Source: Myxococcota bacterium (GTDB taxonomy: Bacteria > Myxococcota_A > UBA9160 > SMWR01). Taken from it: a stretch of DNA of 64,000 nucleotides. Both the position numbers and the translations under genes were made by a program. Below are positions 37,381 through 45,673 of this stretch, piece by piece (position 1 is the stretch's first letter; each line of letters begins with the position of its first letter). The DNA lies in the NCBI GenBank assembly GCA_022447545.1, contig JAKVBI010000006.1, forward strand, positions 1-64,000, in the 5' to 3' direction. Below the pieces are notes generated by a model, which saw nothing but the letters and a program-made list of their open reading frames with translations, searched no databases and was not told the origin of the DNA.

Positions 37381-37394
37381 ACCTGACGTCAGGT
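37381..37394. repeat. Perfect 14-base palindrome before the metalloprotease gene
   Basis: ACCTGACGTCAGGT lies between the small exported gene's stop region and the metalloprotease start. Its core TGACGTCA is symmetric, as in dimeric regulator sites. No T tract follows, so it is not an intrinsic terminator. It overlaps neither coding frame. Confidence 0.4.
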
Positions 37395-37395
37395 T

Positions 37396-37725
37396 CTAAA
37401 ACGCTCCGAAGGTAAAGTAGCGAAGTGCCACTTCGGCTCCGACCTTCACCAATTGGGCGAAGGCTCGGGCCTGAGCGGCTGCCCCATTGTCGAGGTCCGG
37501 ACAGTGAGGTTCGGCGCGGGCTCGGAGTCGATCCACGTGGGCCTGAGTGCGCTCGCTCCAGAGTTCGTTCTCCAACGCCTGGGAGCGCTCCACCATCCCC
37601 TCATAGTGTTGGATCTGACGTGCAAAGCGTGCGCAGGTGGCGGGCCCGACCGCGTCACTCGTCGATACGAGCGCAGTCGAGAGACACATCGTGACGGACG
37701 CGAGGATGAGTGCCCTGCGAATCAT
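37396..37725 (-). CDS. Small exported hypothetical protein, 109 aa
   Basis: Start ATG 37725 with GGAGGGG 3 bases upstream. The first 25 residues (MIRRALILASVTMCLSTALVSTSDA) are a clear signal peptide with an AxA-like cleavage site. The mature part of about 84 residues has two cysteines (ATCARF and PHCPDL) and long helices (RQIQHYEGMVERSQALENELWSERTQAHVDRLRARAE), suggesting a coiled or helical-bundle protein held by a disulfide. No family recognised. It directly precedes the metalloprotease on the same strand and may be co-expressed. Confidence 0.7.
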   Translation of the reverse strand: MIRRALILASVTMCLSTALVSTSDAVGPATCARFARQIQHYEGMVERSQALENELWSERTQAHVDRLRARAEPHCPDLDNGAAAQARAFAQLVKVGAEVALRYFTFGAF

Positions 37726-37827
37726 GTCCCCTCCATGAGCCCCCGCCGGGAGTTCGGAGTTCCCAAGTCATGCGAATCGGATCCAAGCGAACCGGATCCA
37801 CACCGGTCCTATCGGCCAACTGTGGTT

Positions 37828-37863
37828 AAAAATAAACACCGGGGCCCCCGAAGGCCCCGGGGT
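37828..37863 (-). terminator. Intrinsic terminator of the GMC oxidoreductase transcript
   Basis: On the minus strand, the 8-bp GC stem CCGGGGCC/GGCCCCGG with a TTCGGG loop (37860-37839) is followed by TGTTTATTTTT. It begins immediately after the GMC oxidoreductase stop. This is the clearest Rho-independent terminator in the window. Confidence 0.85.
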
Positions 37864-39408
37864 TCAGATCCGATCGGCGATGCAGCCCGCCGTGCGGTGT
37901 GCGAGAGCCATTCCCGTCCACATGGGATTGACCGAGGGACACTCCGGAAAAATCCCGGTGTCGGCCACGTAGAGATTTTCGAAATCGTGGCATCGACCGC
38001 TCTCGTCCACGACCCCCCTGCGTGGATCTCCGTGCATCCGGGTGCTGCAGAAGGCGTGATTCCCTCCCAGTACCAGAGACGATGCCGGGACTTCATGGGT
38101 ACGCAACACATCCGCAGCTTCGAGTGTGTGCATCTCCTCGGGCAGACCGCTGACCCCGGGGAGTACAGTGTGCGCCCCGGCGGCGAAGAAGATCTCAGCC
38201 AACCGGTACAGGGCCTCCATCAGCAGACCCACATCCTCGGGATGCAACTTCCACGACAATTTCGGATCGTTTCCGCGAAACCGGGCACGCACCCGCCCCA
38301 CCGACCGATTGCAACTCCCGATGGCGTCCCAGACTGCGGAGTACGGCAGATCCCCGAGGCGTTCTTTGAACGCCATCCCCGAACCCGGCAAGCGAACCGC
38401 GAATATGGTGGGAGGCGCCCAGAGCGTCTCGAGTTTGAAGCCTCGCTTGATGAACTCGAGAGATTGATAGCCCTGGGTCGCTCCGAACTGGGGGTCCACC
38501 CGGTCGGGGAAGGTTCCCATGGCGGCAACTCCCGGGTGAAAGCGCAGATTCTCCCCGACCTGACCCGAGCGATTGGCCAACCCCCCACTCTTCTGAAGGA
38601 GGACGGGGGTCGCCATGCAGCCGGCCGCCAGCACCACGACCTTGGCGTTCACACGGAAGCGATACCGGGGCCGACCCGTGAACGGCTCGACGACATGGCC
38701 TTCGACACCCGACACGCGATGACCCGAGGCAAGTACGTTCTCGACCCGTGCCGAAGTGAGTACACAAGCGCCCGCCTCGAGAGCCTCGTGCACATAGCTG
38801 ATGTCCATGGATTGCTTGGCTCTGGATCGGCAGCCCGTGAAGCACTCCCCGCTGCCGCGGCATCCCCTCACATTTCTCGCGATGGGTTCACTCGAGTAGC
38901 CGAGCGCATCACAACCATCACGGAAGAGCAGATTGCGTGCTCCCTGTACATCTTCCGGTGTCGGAGAGATTCCCAAAAACGCCCCCACCGCGTCGTAGTG
39001 GGGATCGAGTTCGGTGCGCGTGGTTTTGTTGAGTTCGTAATCGCGACTCCAACGATCCAGTACGAACTCGGGAGCGCGCACACAGATGGCCGAATTGACC
39101 AGCGAACCGCCCCCCAGGGCAATGGCCTGCATGGTGGGCATCACCGTGCCGCGGGTCGTCCGCAACCCACCCTCGCGCATGGTCCGCGCCATGGACATTC
39201 CGCCGTCGAATTCGAAGTCGGCTGGCGGAATCGGAGGCCCCTCCTCCACAAGCACGACCCGCAACCCCTTTTCCACGAGACCATGGGCAACCACGGCCCC
39301 TCCGGGCCCGGATCCGACCACCACCACGTCCGCTTCCTCGGTGAAATCACCGCGATATCGGGCGAAGACGCGCAAGTCGATTCCCTGATGGACGGGATTC
39401 GAAGTCAC
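37864..39408 (-). CDS. GMC-family FAD oxidoreductase
   Basis: 514 aa from GTG 39408, whose ATGA-like overlap (GTGA) with the upstream gene's stop and a GGAGGA six bases ahead fix the start. FAD-binding VVVGSGPGGAVVAHGLVEKGLRVVLVEEG at residues about 28-56, LGGGSLVNSAICVRAPEF, and the C-terminal NPMWTGMALAHRTAG are GMC signatures; HAFCSTRMHGDP near the end holds a probable catalytic His. A Cys cluster, CRGSGECFTGCRSRAKQS, appears at residues about 195-212 and is characteristic of the long-chain alcohol oxidase/cholesterol oxidase-like branch. Substrate probably a hydrophobic alcohol or sterol (inference). Acceptor may be a membrane protein. Confidence 0.9.
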   Translation of the reverse strand: MTSNPVHQGIDLRVFARYRGDFTEEADVVVVGSGPGGAVVAHGLVEKGLRVVLVEEGPPIPPADFEFDGGMSMARTMREGGLRTTRGTVMPTMQAIALGGGSLVNSAICVRAPEFVLDRWSRDYELNKTTRTELDPHYDAVGAFLGISPTPEDVQGARNLLFRDGCDALGYSSEPIARNVRGCRGSGECFTGCRSRAKQSMDISYVHEALEAGACVLTSARVENVLASGHRVSGVEGHVVEPFTGRPRYRFRVNAKVVVLAAGCMATPVLLQKSGGLANRSGQVGENLRFHPGVAAMGTFPDRVDPQFGATQGYQSLEFIKRGFKLETLWAPPTIFAVRLPGSGMAFKERLGDLPYSAVWDAIGSCNRSVGRVRARFRGNDPKLSWKLHPEDVGLLMEALYRLAEIFFAAGAHTVLPGVSGLPEEMHTLEAADVLRTHEVPASSLVLGGNHAFCSTRMHGDPRRGVVDESGRCHDFENLYVADTGIFPECPSVNPMWTGMALAHRTAGCIADRI

Positions 39409-40049
39409 GACGAATCCTCCGCGTAATCCGGGTGGAGGGGACTGTCGAGATTCAGGGGTTCGACATCGTCTCTGGGAGTGTTCACGTCGGAGACGGACCA
39501 CGGAATCGTGGACGGATCGGCACCGACCCTCGGCATCCACAAGTCCGCCTCACACACCGATGTGTCGATAGCCATAGGCGCAATCCCGAGCTCGCGCAGG
39601 ACCGAGGGGTGCTGGAGATAGGCCATGGCCAACAGCGACCTCAGACTTACGAACACGAGGCGCCGCGCGAAGAAGGAACTCGTCTCCCATCCCCGCAGTA
39701 CCCCCAGCTGCTGTTCCGGATCGAGACGGGTGAATCGACGGCGCCCACCGCGACCCGGCCCGCGAAAGACCAACGAGGCATGCTCCACCAGAAAGAAGAG
39801 TGAGTGCATCAACGCACGGATCCGCGGCTTTGAAGCATCCATCATGCGATCCAGATAGGGCGCGGCGCCGACCTCGGTACCGGCCAGAGGGATCGCCCCG
39901 CCCGCAGGAAACATCACCCCGCAAGCTGCCTCGACGAAGGCCGCCTCCCCGCGTAGAAGTCGCCGGTAGTGGGTCGTCGGTTTCGGGTAACCCAACAGCG
40001 CGCGTGTGAATAACCACGCAATCAATGCGGCAACGAACAGGCCGGTCAT
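39405..40049 (-). CDS. Membrane-anchored partner of the GMC oxidoreductase
   Basis: 214 aa, hydrophobic N-terminal segment (LFVAALIAWLFTRALLGY, residues 3-20) as a membrane anchor, the rest soluble. Its stop codon overlaps the GMC start, so the two are translationally coupled. It contains AAFVEAACGVMFPAGGAIPLAG, LMHSLFFLVEHASLVF, and FARRLVFVSLRSLLAMAYLQHPSVL, a pattern I have seen fused to or beside GMC alcohol-oxidase-like proteins, with a small-subunit role. The family name is not known to me. Likely a membrane-tethering or electron-transfer subunit of the dehydrogenase (inference). Confidence 0.65.
   Translation of the reverse strand: MTGLFVAALIAWLFTRALLGYPKPTTHYRRLLRGEAAFVEAACGVMFPAGGAIPLAGTEVGAAPYLDRMMDASKPRIRALMHSLFFLVEHASLVFRGPGRGGRRRFTRLDPEQQLGVLRGWETSSFFARRLVFVSLRSLLAMAYLQHPSVLRELGIAPMAIDTSVCEADLWMPRVGADPSTIPWSVSDVNTPRDDVEPLNLDSPLHPDYAEDSS
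39415..39420 (-). promoter_or_regulatory. Ribosome site inside the upstream gene
   Basis: GGAGGA 6 bases ahead of GTG 39408, within the end of the partner gene. It sets the GMC start despite a longer open frame to 39540. Confidence 0.7.
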
Positions 40050-40112
40050 GAGTCCTCGATGATACGAAAGGTCACGGTGTCCAGGCAGGGGTGCCCGTAC
40101 GGCACTTCCCGT

Positions 40113-40841
40113 TCAACTTCCCCTCTGGGAATCGCCCGAGGACTCATCCGGGCCGATCCGGCGACACACGTACAGGACGTGAGGGAACGGCAGGAAGTCG
40201 TTCATACGGTGCCAGTTGACCTGAAAACCGAGCCCTTCGATCAGACCGGTCAATTCAGTCACCGGCCAATAGTGGATGGGATCGCGGCTGACCATGATCC
40301 GATCGAGGATCCAGGTAAACCAGCGCTTGTAGACCGGGCGGTCGGAGACGTCCTTCACGATCATCACACCTCCGGGTCTCAGCAGAGAACTCAACTTCTG
40401 CAGAAAATCCGGCACGTCGTCACTCGGCAGATGGTGCACCAGATCGAGCAGATAGATGGCGTCGAAGGCTTCCCTCCCCTGCCATTGGAGCGCATCACCG
40501 CACTCGTAGCGCACGTTGGACAATCCGAGCTTTCCAGCGCTGGCTCGCGCACAGTCCACGCGCTCCCGGTCGAGGTCCACGCCCACCAACTCGCGCTGCG
40601 AACCCACCGATGCGAAATACAGGGAGAACAGCCCGAAGCCACATCCCATGTCCAGGATCTTGCCGCGTTCAGGCAGGTACTGCCCGATCTCTTCGAGAAA
40701 GGACTGACGCAAGATCGAGAAACGAATCCGCGAATAGAGGCGGATGATGCCTGGCCGATAACTCTTGATGATCTTGTCGATCGCTTCGCTGGACAAACGC
40801 CTGTGCCCTGACGGGAATTCGGTAGAAGCGCCGCCCACCAC
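40113..40841 (-). CDS. SAM-dependent methyltransferase (class I)
   Basis: 242 aa from GTG 40841, with GGAAGG before it; the frame reaches 41306 but that part is antisense to a transporter gene. The class I fold shows KILDMGCGFGLFSLYFASVG (motif I), LVGVDLD (post I), YECGDALQW (motif II), AIYLLDLVHHLPSDDVPDFL (motif post II) and LRPGGVMIVKD. An N-terminal helix (SSEAIDKIIKSYRPGIIRLYSRIRFS) looks amphipathic. Target unknown. It is 63 bases downstream of the partner/GMC pair on the opposite side, and divergent from the DMT transporter. Confidence 0.86.
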   Translation of the reverse strand: MVGGASTEFPSGHRRLSSEAIDKIIKSYRPGIIRLYSRIRFSILRQSFLEEIGQYLPERGKILDMGCGFGLFSLYFASVGSQRELVGVDLDRERVDCARASAGKLGLSNVRYECGDALQWQGREAFDAIYLLDLVHHLPSDDVPDFLQKLSSLLRPGGVMIVKDVSDRPVYKRWFTWILDRIMVSRDPIHYWPVTELTGLIEGLGFQVNWHRMNDFLPFPHVLYVCRRIGPDESSGDSQRGS

Positions 40842-40949
40842 GACGCCTTCCGGGGGCCGAGTCGGAGTATACCGCTCCGGGTTTCTCCTCCCAGGCGAGG
40901 GGATGGGACCGGTCCATAGCCCCCCACTTCGCAGCACACAGCGGCTTGC

Positions 40950-41927
40950 GTGTTCCAGCCCGAGGCACGATCCTCGATCCTGCGCGGAGCGCGCGACCTC
41001 GGCGTCGAGGGTATTCGCTGGCTGGGTCTTCGCTGGGAGGTAACGACTCTGAGCCGAGCCCTGCTCGTCTTCGTAATCGGTGTCGTCGGCATCTCTTTTG
41101 CCGGCATCTTCGTGCGCTTGGCGGTCCCTGCACCTCCGGTGACCGTGGGGTTCTATCGTCTGGCCATTGCCACGGGATTGTTGTCGGTGTGGGCGCTGGT
41201 CCGCCGAAAGCCCCTCGTTCTCAAGGGACGAGGCCCCCTGCTGGCCCTGGCGGCCGGGATCTGCTTCGGCACCGATCTCGCCCTCTGGAACACCTCCCTC
41301 ATGCACACGTCGGTGGCGACATCGACGCTTCTGGTGAACACGACACCGCTGTACGTGGGCCTCTACACCGGGGTGGTCCTACGCGAAACCCTCGACCACC
41401 GATTCACGATCGGGGCGCTGGTGGCCATCCTGGGTTGCGCCCTGTTGCTCGGCCTGCCGGGGCGCGAGAACGAGACTCCCACCGGCGCACTGCTGGCACT
41501 GGCCGCGGCAATCTTCTACGCCGCCTACCTGCTGATCGCCAAAGCGGCCCGCAGCGGTACCGACACCTTCACCGCCCTCTTCCTCGCCAACACGGGAGCC
41601 ACCGCGGCCCTGGGCCTCTACGCTCTGGCGGGCGGAGACGACTTCAGTGGATTTCCGATCCACTCGTGGATGTCCATCATGGCATTGGCGATCGTCTCCC
41701 AGGTCTGTGGAGTCATGGGCATTCTGTGGGCCCTGCGCTACCTGCCGGCTACCGTGGCATCGGTGGCACTCCTCGGCCAACCACTCGGGGCAGCGGTCTG
41801 GGGCTGGGGGCTTCTCGGCGAATCCATCGCGCCCAGTCAGGCCCTGGGAGGTCTGGCCGTTCTTTTCGGCATCCTGTTGGCGTCCCGCAGCGCCGATCCC
41901 TCGACCTCGGACTCACCGACTGGCTGA
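40950..41927 (+). CDS. EamA/DMT-superfamily transporter
   Basis: 325 aa, ten hydrophobic segments in two EamA repeats. First half: LSRALLVFVIGVVGISFAGIFVRLA, TVGFYRLAIATGLL, GTDLALWNTSLMHTSVATSTLLVNTTPLYVGL; second: TGALLALAAAIFYAAYLLIAKAA, VCGVMGILWALRYLPATVASVALLGQPLGAAVWGW. Start GTG 40950 as given by the frame, but a later GTG or TTG could be used, since the first 30 residues (RSSILRGARDLGVEGIRWLGLRWE) are hydrophilic and not family-typical. Substrate unknown. Divergent from the methyltransferase. Confidence 0.83.
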   Translation: MFQPEARSSILRGARDLGVEGIRWLGLRWEVTTLSRALLVFVIGVVGISFAGIFVRLAVPAPPVTVGFYRLAIATGLLSVWALVRRKPLVLKGRGPLLALAAGICFGTDLALWNTSLMHTSVATSTLLVNTTPLYVGLYTGVVLRETLDHRFTIGALVAILGCALLLGLPGRENETPTGALLALAAAIFYAAYLLIAKAARSGTDTFTALFLANTGATAALGLYALAGGDDFSGFPIHSWMSIMALAIVSQVCGVMGILWALRYLPATVASVALLGQPLGAAVWGWGLLGESIAPSQALGGLAVLFGILLASRSADPSTSDSPTG

Positions 41928-42056
41928 TGGTCAGCGGACTGCCGGGTATCATGACGCCACCGGGCACGATGGCGACCCCCACCACGCACGGATTCGACCC
42001 CGAGTTTCAGAATCCGAAAGCGTCTGGGGGTCCACGAACGCCCGACAGGAGGATTC

Positions 42057-43613
42057 TTGAGCTGGAAGAGTGAGGTCGAAGGGATCGAACAGCGCCGGCA
42101 ACGGGCCTCGGAGCACGGAGGTGCCGAAGCAGTCGCAAAGCAGCACGAACTCGGCCGTCTCACCATTCGCGAGCGAGTGGACGCGCTGGTGGACGCGGGC
42201 AGCTTCAGCGAACAGGGACCGATTGCGGGTGAATCGGAGACCGACGAGAACGGCAACCTCCAGTCCTTCACTCCGGCCAACTACGTGCTCGGCATGGCGC
42301 GGGTCGATGGTCGCCCGTGCGTGGTGGGCGGTGAGGATTTCACCCAGCGCGGAGGCTCACCCTCTCCAGCCGGTCTGCGCAAGAGCGTGTATGCCGAACA
42401 ACTCGCCTGCCAGTATCGACTGCCGCTGATCCGCTTCCTACAGGGCGGAGGGGGGAGCGTGGCAGGCGCCAGCGGAAAAGGGCCGCGCGTGGTGGCCGAG
42501 GCCTCCTATGCACCGCACCGCTTCGCCTCCATCGCGCGTGTCATGGCGACCGCACCCGTCGTATCCGCGGCCGTGGGCGCCGTGGCGGGTTTCCCCGCAG
42601 CACGGCTGGTGGCCTCGCACCTGTCGATCATGACCCGGAAAGGCGCACAGGTCCTGATCGCGGGTCCCGCTGTGGTGGAACGTGCTCTGGGAGAATCCAT
42701 CAGCAAAGAAGAACTCGGAGGAGCCCGTGTACATGCCAGGAGTGGCGTCGTCGACAACGTGGTCGAAGATGAGGCCGAAGCGATGGAGACCATCCGTCGC
42801 TTCCTCTCCTATCTGCCGACCCACGTCGGCGAGCCCGCTCCCCGTCTGGCGTGCAGCGACGACCCGGAACGCACCAGTGAAGAATTGCTCGACATCGTCC
42901 CACGCGAACGCCGCAAGGTGTACGACATGCGCCGCATCCTCGCCCGGGTTGTCGACGAGGGGTCTCTATTCGAAATGACCCGCAACTTCGGGCGCGCCCA
43001 GATTACGGCTTTGGCACGCATCAACGGACAACCCGTAGGGATCTGGGCCAACGACACGCACTTCTACGCCGGCTCGATGACCGCCAACGGCTCGCGGAAG
43101 GTGCGCCGCTTCGTCGATCTTTGTGACACCTTCCACCTGCCCATCGTCGCCTTCGTCGACGAGCCGGGATTCATGATCGGATCTCAGGCCGAGGCCGCGG
43201 CGACCATTCGTTTTGGCGCTGAAGCCATGTTCTCGGTGGTGCAATCGACGGTCCCCTGGGCTTCGGTGATTGTTCGCAAGACCTACGGCGTAGCCGGCGC
43301 GGCCCACTTCGGGCCCGACGCTCACGTGGTGGCCTGGCCCTCGGCCGAGGGGGGGGCCCTGCCCCTCGAAGGAGGCGTAGCCGTGGCCTTCAAACGCGAA
43401 ATCGAGGCTGCTCCAGATCCGGAAGCGCGCCGCCGAGAACTCGAGAACGCACTGGCGAGCCGACGCTCCACCTACGCACGCGCCGAGGCCTTCGGCGTCA
43501 ACGACCTGATCGACCCACGCCGTACACGCCCGGTCTTGTGCGACTGGATCGAATGGATCCAACCGCGCTTGAAAGAACACATCGGGCCTCGAAGCTACTC
43601 GGTCCGCCCGTGA
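42057..43613 (+). CDS. Acyl-CoA carboxylase carboxyltransferase subunit
   Basis: 518 aa, biotin-dependent carboxyltransferase fold (AccD5/PCCB-like), two crotonase-type halves. TTG 42057 is fixed by AGGAGG four bases upstream. LGRLTIRERVDALVDAGSF at the N-terminus, RFLQGGGGSVAGASG and the second half FGRAQITALARINGQPVGIWAN, FVDEPGFMIGSQAEAAATIRFGAEA, with VIVRKTYGVAGAAHFGP as second oxyanion hole. Subunits with biotin carboxylase and BCCP are absent here. The next gene overlaps its stop (GTGA). Substrate likely propionyl-CoA or another short acyl-CoA (inference). Confidence 0.9.
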   Translation: MSWKSEVEGIEQRRQRASEHGGAEAVAKQHELGRLTIRERVDALVDAGSFSEQGPIAGESETDENGNLQSFTPANYVLGMARVDGRPCVVGGEDFTQRGGSPSPAGLRKSVYAEQLACQYRLPLIRFLQGGGGSVAGASGKGPRVVAEASYAPHRFASIARVMATAPVVSAAVGAVAGFPAARLVASHLSIMTRKGAQVLIAGPAVVERALGESISKEELGGARVHARSGVVDNVVEDEAEAMETIRRFLSYLPTHVGEPAPRLACSDDPERTSEELLDIVPRERRKVYDMRRILARVVDEGSLFEMTRNFGRAQITALARINGQPVGIWANDTHFYAGSMTANGSRKVRRFVDLCDTFHLPIVAFVDEPGFMIGSQAEAAATIRFGAEAMFSVVQSTVPWASVIVRKTYGVAGAAHFGPDAHVVAWPSAEGGALPLEGGVAVAFKREIEAAPDPEARRRELENALASRRSTYARAEAFGVNDLIDPRRTRPVLCDWIEWIQPRLKEHIGPRSYSVRP

Positions 43614-45673
43614 GCAAGCCCATCCAAAACGCCGGTGGCCGCAGCCAATCCCACCTCCGTCTCTGGGCGGTCCTCGGTGCCGCTGCTCTGATGTTGGGCT
43701 GTGCCGAGGACCGAGCCGAACCGCAGTCTCGGCCCCAACCCGAAGTGACCACCCGCAAGCCGAACGCCCGCCCCGAACGACCGGGCCCGCCCACAGCGCG
43801 TTGGGAGATGGTGGACATGCTTCGCGCAGGCAGGGACCACCCGCCCCACCCCTCGGACGGCGGCGGCCGAGCCTGGCTCGAGCCCGAGGACGGCCAGATA
43901 CCCAGTGCGCGGGTGGGGGAGCCCGGCAGCTTCCACATCGTCTATGAAGTGGGCCCCCTCGGAATCGCCGAGAACGGAGCCATCTATCTGCAGGTCTCAC
44001 CGTTCTGGAACTGGAGCACTCCCCAGACCGAAGACCCCAGGCGTCCGGGATACACCGAAGTCAGCACCCTTGCCGAGGGAGTCGAACTCGAAGCGCGAAC
44101 CCTCGACAAGCAACTGATGGGGCTGTTCCCCAAAGGGAGGGGCCTGCGCCCAGGCGAACGCATCGACATCCGATACGGCGTGGGACCTGCAGGCGCCAGT
44201 GTCGACCGCTACGCAGAATCGCGCTCGCGCTTTTGGATTGGCGTGGACGGGGATGGCGACGGGACGCGGAAAGTGCTGGACGACTCTCCCGGTGTCGATG
44301 TGCTTCCCGCTCCTCCTGCTCAACTCCTCATCACGATTCCCTCCACGGCCAAACTCGGTGACCGCATACCCGTCAACGTGGCGATCCTCGACGCCCTGGG
44401 CAATGCAGGCATGGCCGTCGTGGGAGATGTGGTCTTCGACACCTCTGCTTCGGGACTTACCTTGCCCGAACGCGTGACCCTCGGGCCGGACTCCCGTGGG
44501 CGAGCAAGAGTATTCGCCACCATCACGGGCGATGGCGTCCACGAGGTGTCGGCCAAGGGGCCCGGCGGACTGGAGGGAGTGAGCAATCCTCTGGCTGTCA
44601 ATGAGGGGCCGCGCATCCTCTGGGGCGACCTGCACGGGCACTCGGCACTGTCGGATGGAACGGGCACGCCCGAGGAATACTTCGAGTACGCACGAGACGT
44701 GGCTGCCCTGGACGTCGTCTCTCTCACGGATCACGACCACTGGGGCATCCTGCCCCTCGACGAGCACCCGGAGCTCTACGAGCAGATTGGTGAAGCGACC
44801 CACGCCTTCCACGATCCGGGAAGCTTCGTGACACTTCTTGGGTACGAATGGACGAGTTGGATCTACGGCCACCGCCACGTCTTGTACTTCGATGAGGAAG
44901 GGCCGCTGCTCAGTTCCCTCAGCGAGACCTACGAAACACCCCAGCAACTCTGGGATGCTCTGAGGGGCCACCAGGCCCTGACTTTCGCTCACCATTCGGC
45001 GGGCGGTCCCATCCCAACGGACTGGTCGATCCCCCCTGACCCCGAGTTCGAGCCCGTGACCGAGATCGTCTCCACCCATGGCAGTTCCGAGGCCCTGGAC
45101 TCGCCAGGGGTGATCTACAGCCCAGTGGCGGGAAATTTCGTGCGCGACGTACTCGACCAGGGAATCCAGCTGGGATTCGTGGGAAGTGGGGACAGCCACA
45201 ATGGTCACCCGGGGCTGACTCACCTCGACAGCCCCTCGGGCGGGCTCGCCGCGATCCTCAGCGAGGACCTCACCCGCGAGGGCGTATTGACCGCTCTGCG
45301 CAACCGGCGCGTCTACGCCACCAATGGACCGCGCATCATCCTGAGAACCGCACTCGGCCCCCACCCGATGGGAGCCACCGTAGAACTCGAACCCGGTGAG
45401 AAACAGACCCACGACCTCTTCGTTCGGGTCATCGCACCCGAGACACTGGAACGCATCGATCTCATTCGAAGCGGCGCTGTGGTGGACTCCATCGGCTTGG
45501 AAGACCGTCGCTCGGTGAGCCTTCAGACCACCCTCGAGGAACTCGGCGCAGGCGACTATGTGTACGTTCGAGCCGTGCAGCGCGACGGCGGCGCAGCGTG
45601 GTCGAGCCCGATCTTCTTCATCGACAAACCCACCGACGAGCCCGCCCCGGGCGGCGATCCCCCCAAAGCGTGA
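43610..45673 (+). CDS. DUF3604/PHP-domain metal-dependent lipoprotein
   Basis: 687 aa from GTG 43610, overlapping the previous stop. A lipobox (LMLGC) after a hydrophobic segment (LWAVLGAAALM) near residue 27 marks a lipoprotein. The N-terminal half (to about residue 335) is beta-rich. The PHP-like C-terminal half has ILWGDLHGHSALSDG (GDLHxHS), VVSLTDHDHWG, FAHHSAGGP, VSTHGSSE and FVGSGDSHNGHPG, a set of metal-binding histidines and aspartates matching DUF3604 proteins, proposed to be phosphoesterases/hydrolases. Substrate unknown. Coupled to both neighbours. Confidence 0.88.
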   Translation: MSKPIQNAGGRSQSHLRLWAVLGAAALMLGCAEDRAEPQSRPQPEVTTRKPNARPERPGPPTARWEMVDMLRAGRDHPPHPSDGGGRAWLEPEDGQIPSARVGEPGSFHIVYEVGPLGIAENGAIYLQVSPFWNWSTPQTEDPRRPGYTEVSTLAEGVELEARTLDKQLMGLFPKGRGLRPGERIDIRYGVGPAGASVDRYAESRSRFWIGVDGDGDGTRKVLDDSPGVDVLPAPPAQLLITIPSTAKLGDRIPVNVAILDALGNAGMAVVGDVVFDTSASGLTLPERVTLGPDSRGRARVFATITGDGVHEVSAKGPGGLEGVSNPLAVNEGPRILWGDLHGHSALSDGTGTPEEYFEYARDVAALDVVSLTDHDHWGILPLDEHPELYEQIGEATHAFHDPGSFVTLLGYEWTSWIYGHRHVLYFDEEGPLLSSLSETYETPQQLWDALRGHQALTFAHHSAGGPIPTDWSIPPDPEFEPVTEIVSTHGSSEALDSPGVIYSPVAGNFVRDVLDQGIQLGFVGSGDSHNGHPGLTHLDSPSGGLAAILSEDLTREGVLTALRNRRVYATNGPRIILRTALGPHPMGATVELEPGEKQTHDLFVRVIAPETLERIDLIRSGAVVDSIGLEDRRSVSLQTTLEELGAGDYVYVRAVQRDGGAAWSSPIFFIDKPTDEPAPGGDPPKA

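Noticed and set aside
40842-41306. N-terminal extension of the methyltransferase frame
   Set aside because: It is antisense to the DMT transporter and not methyltransferase-like; GTG 40841 with GGAAGG fits better.
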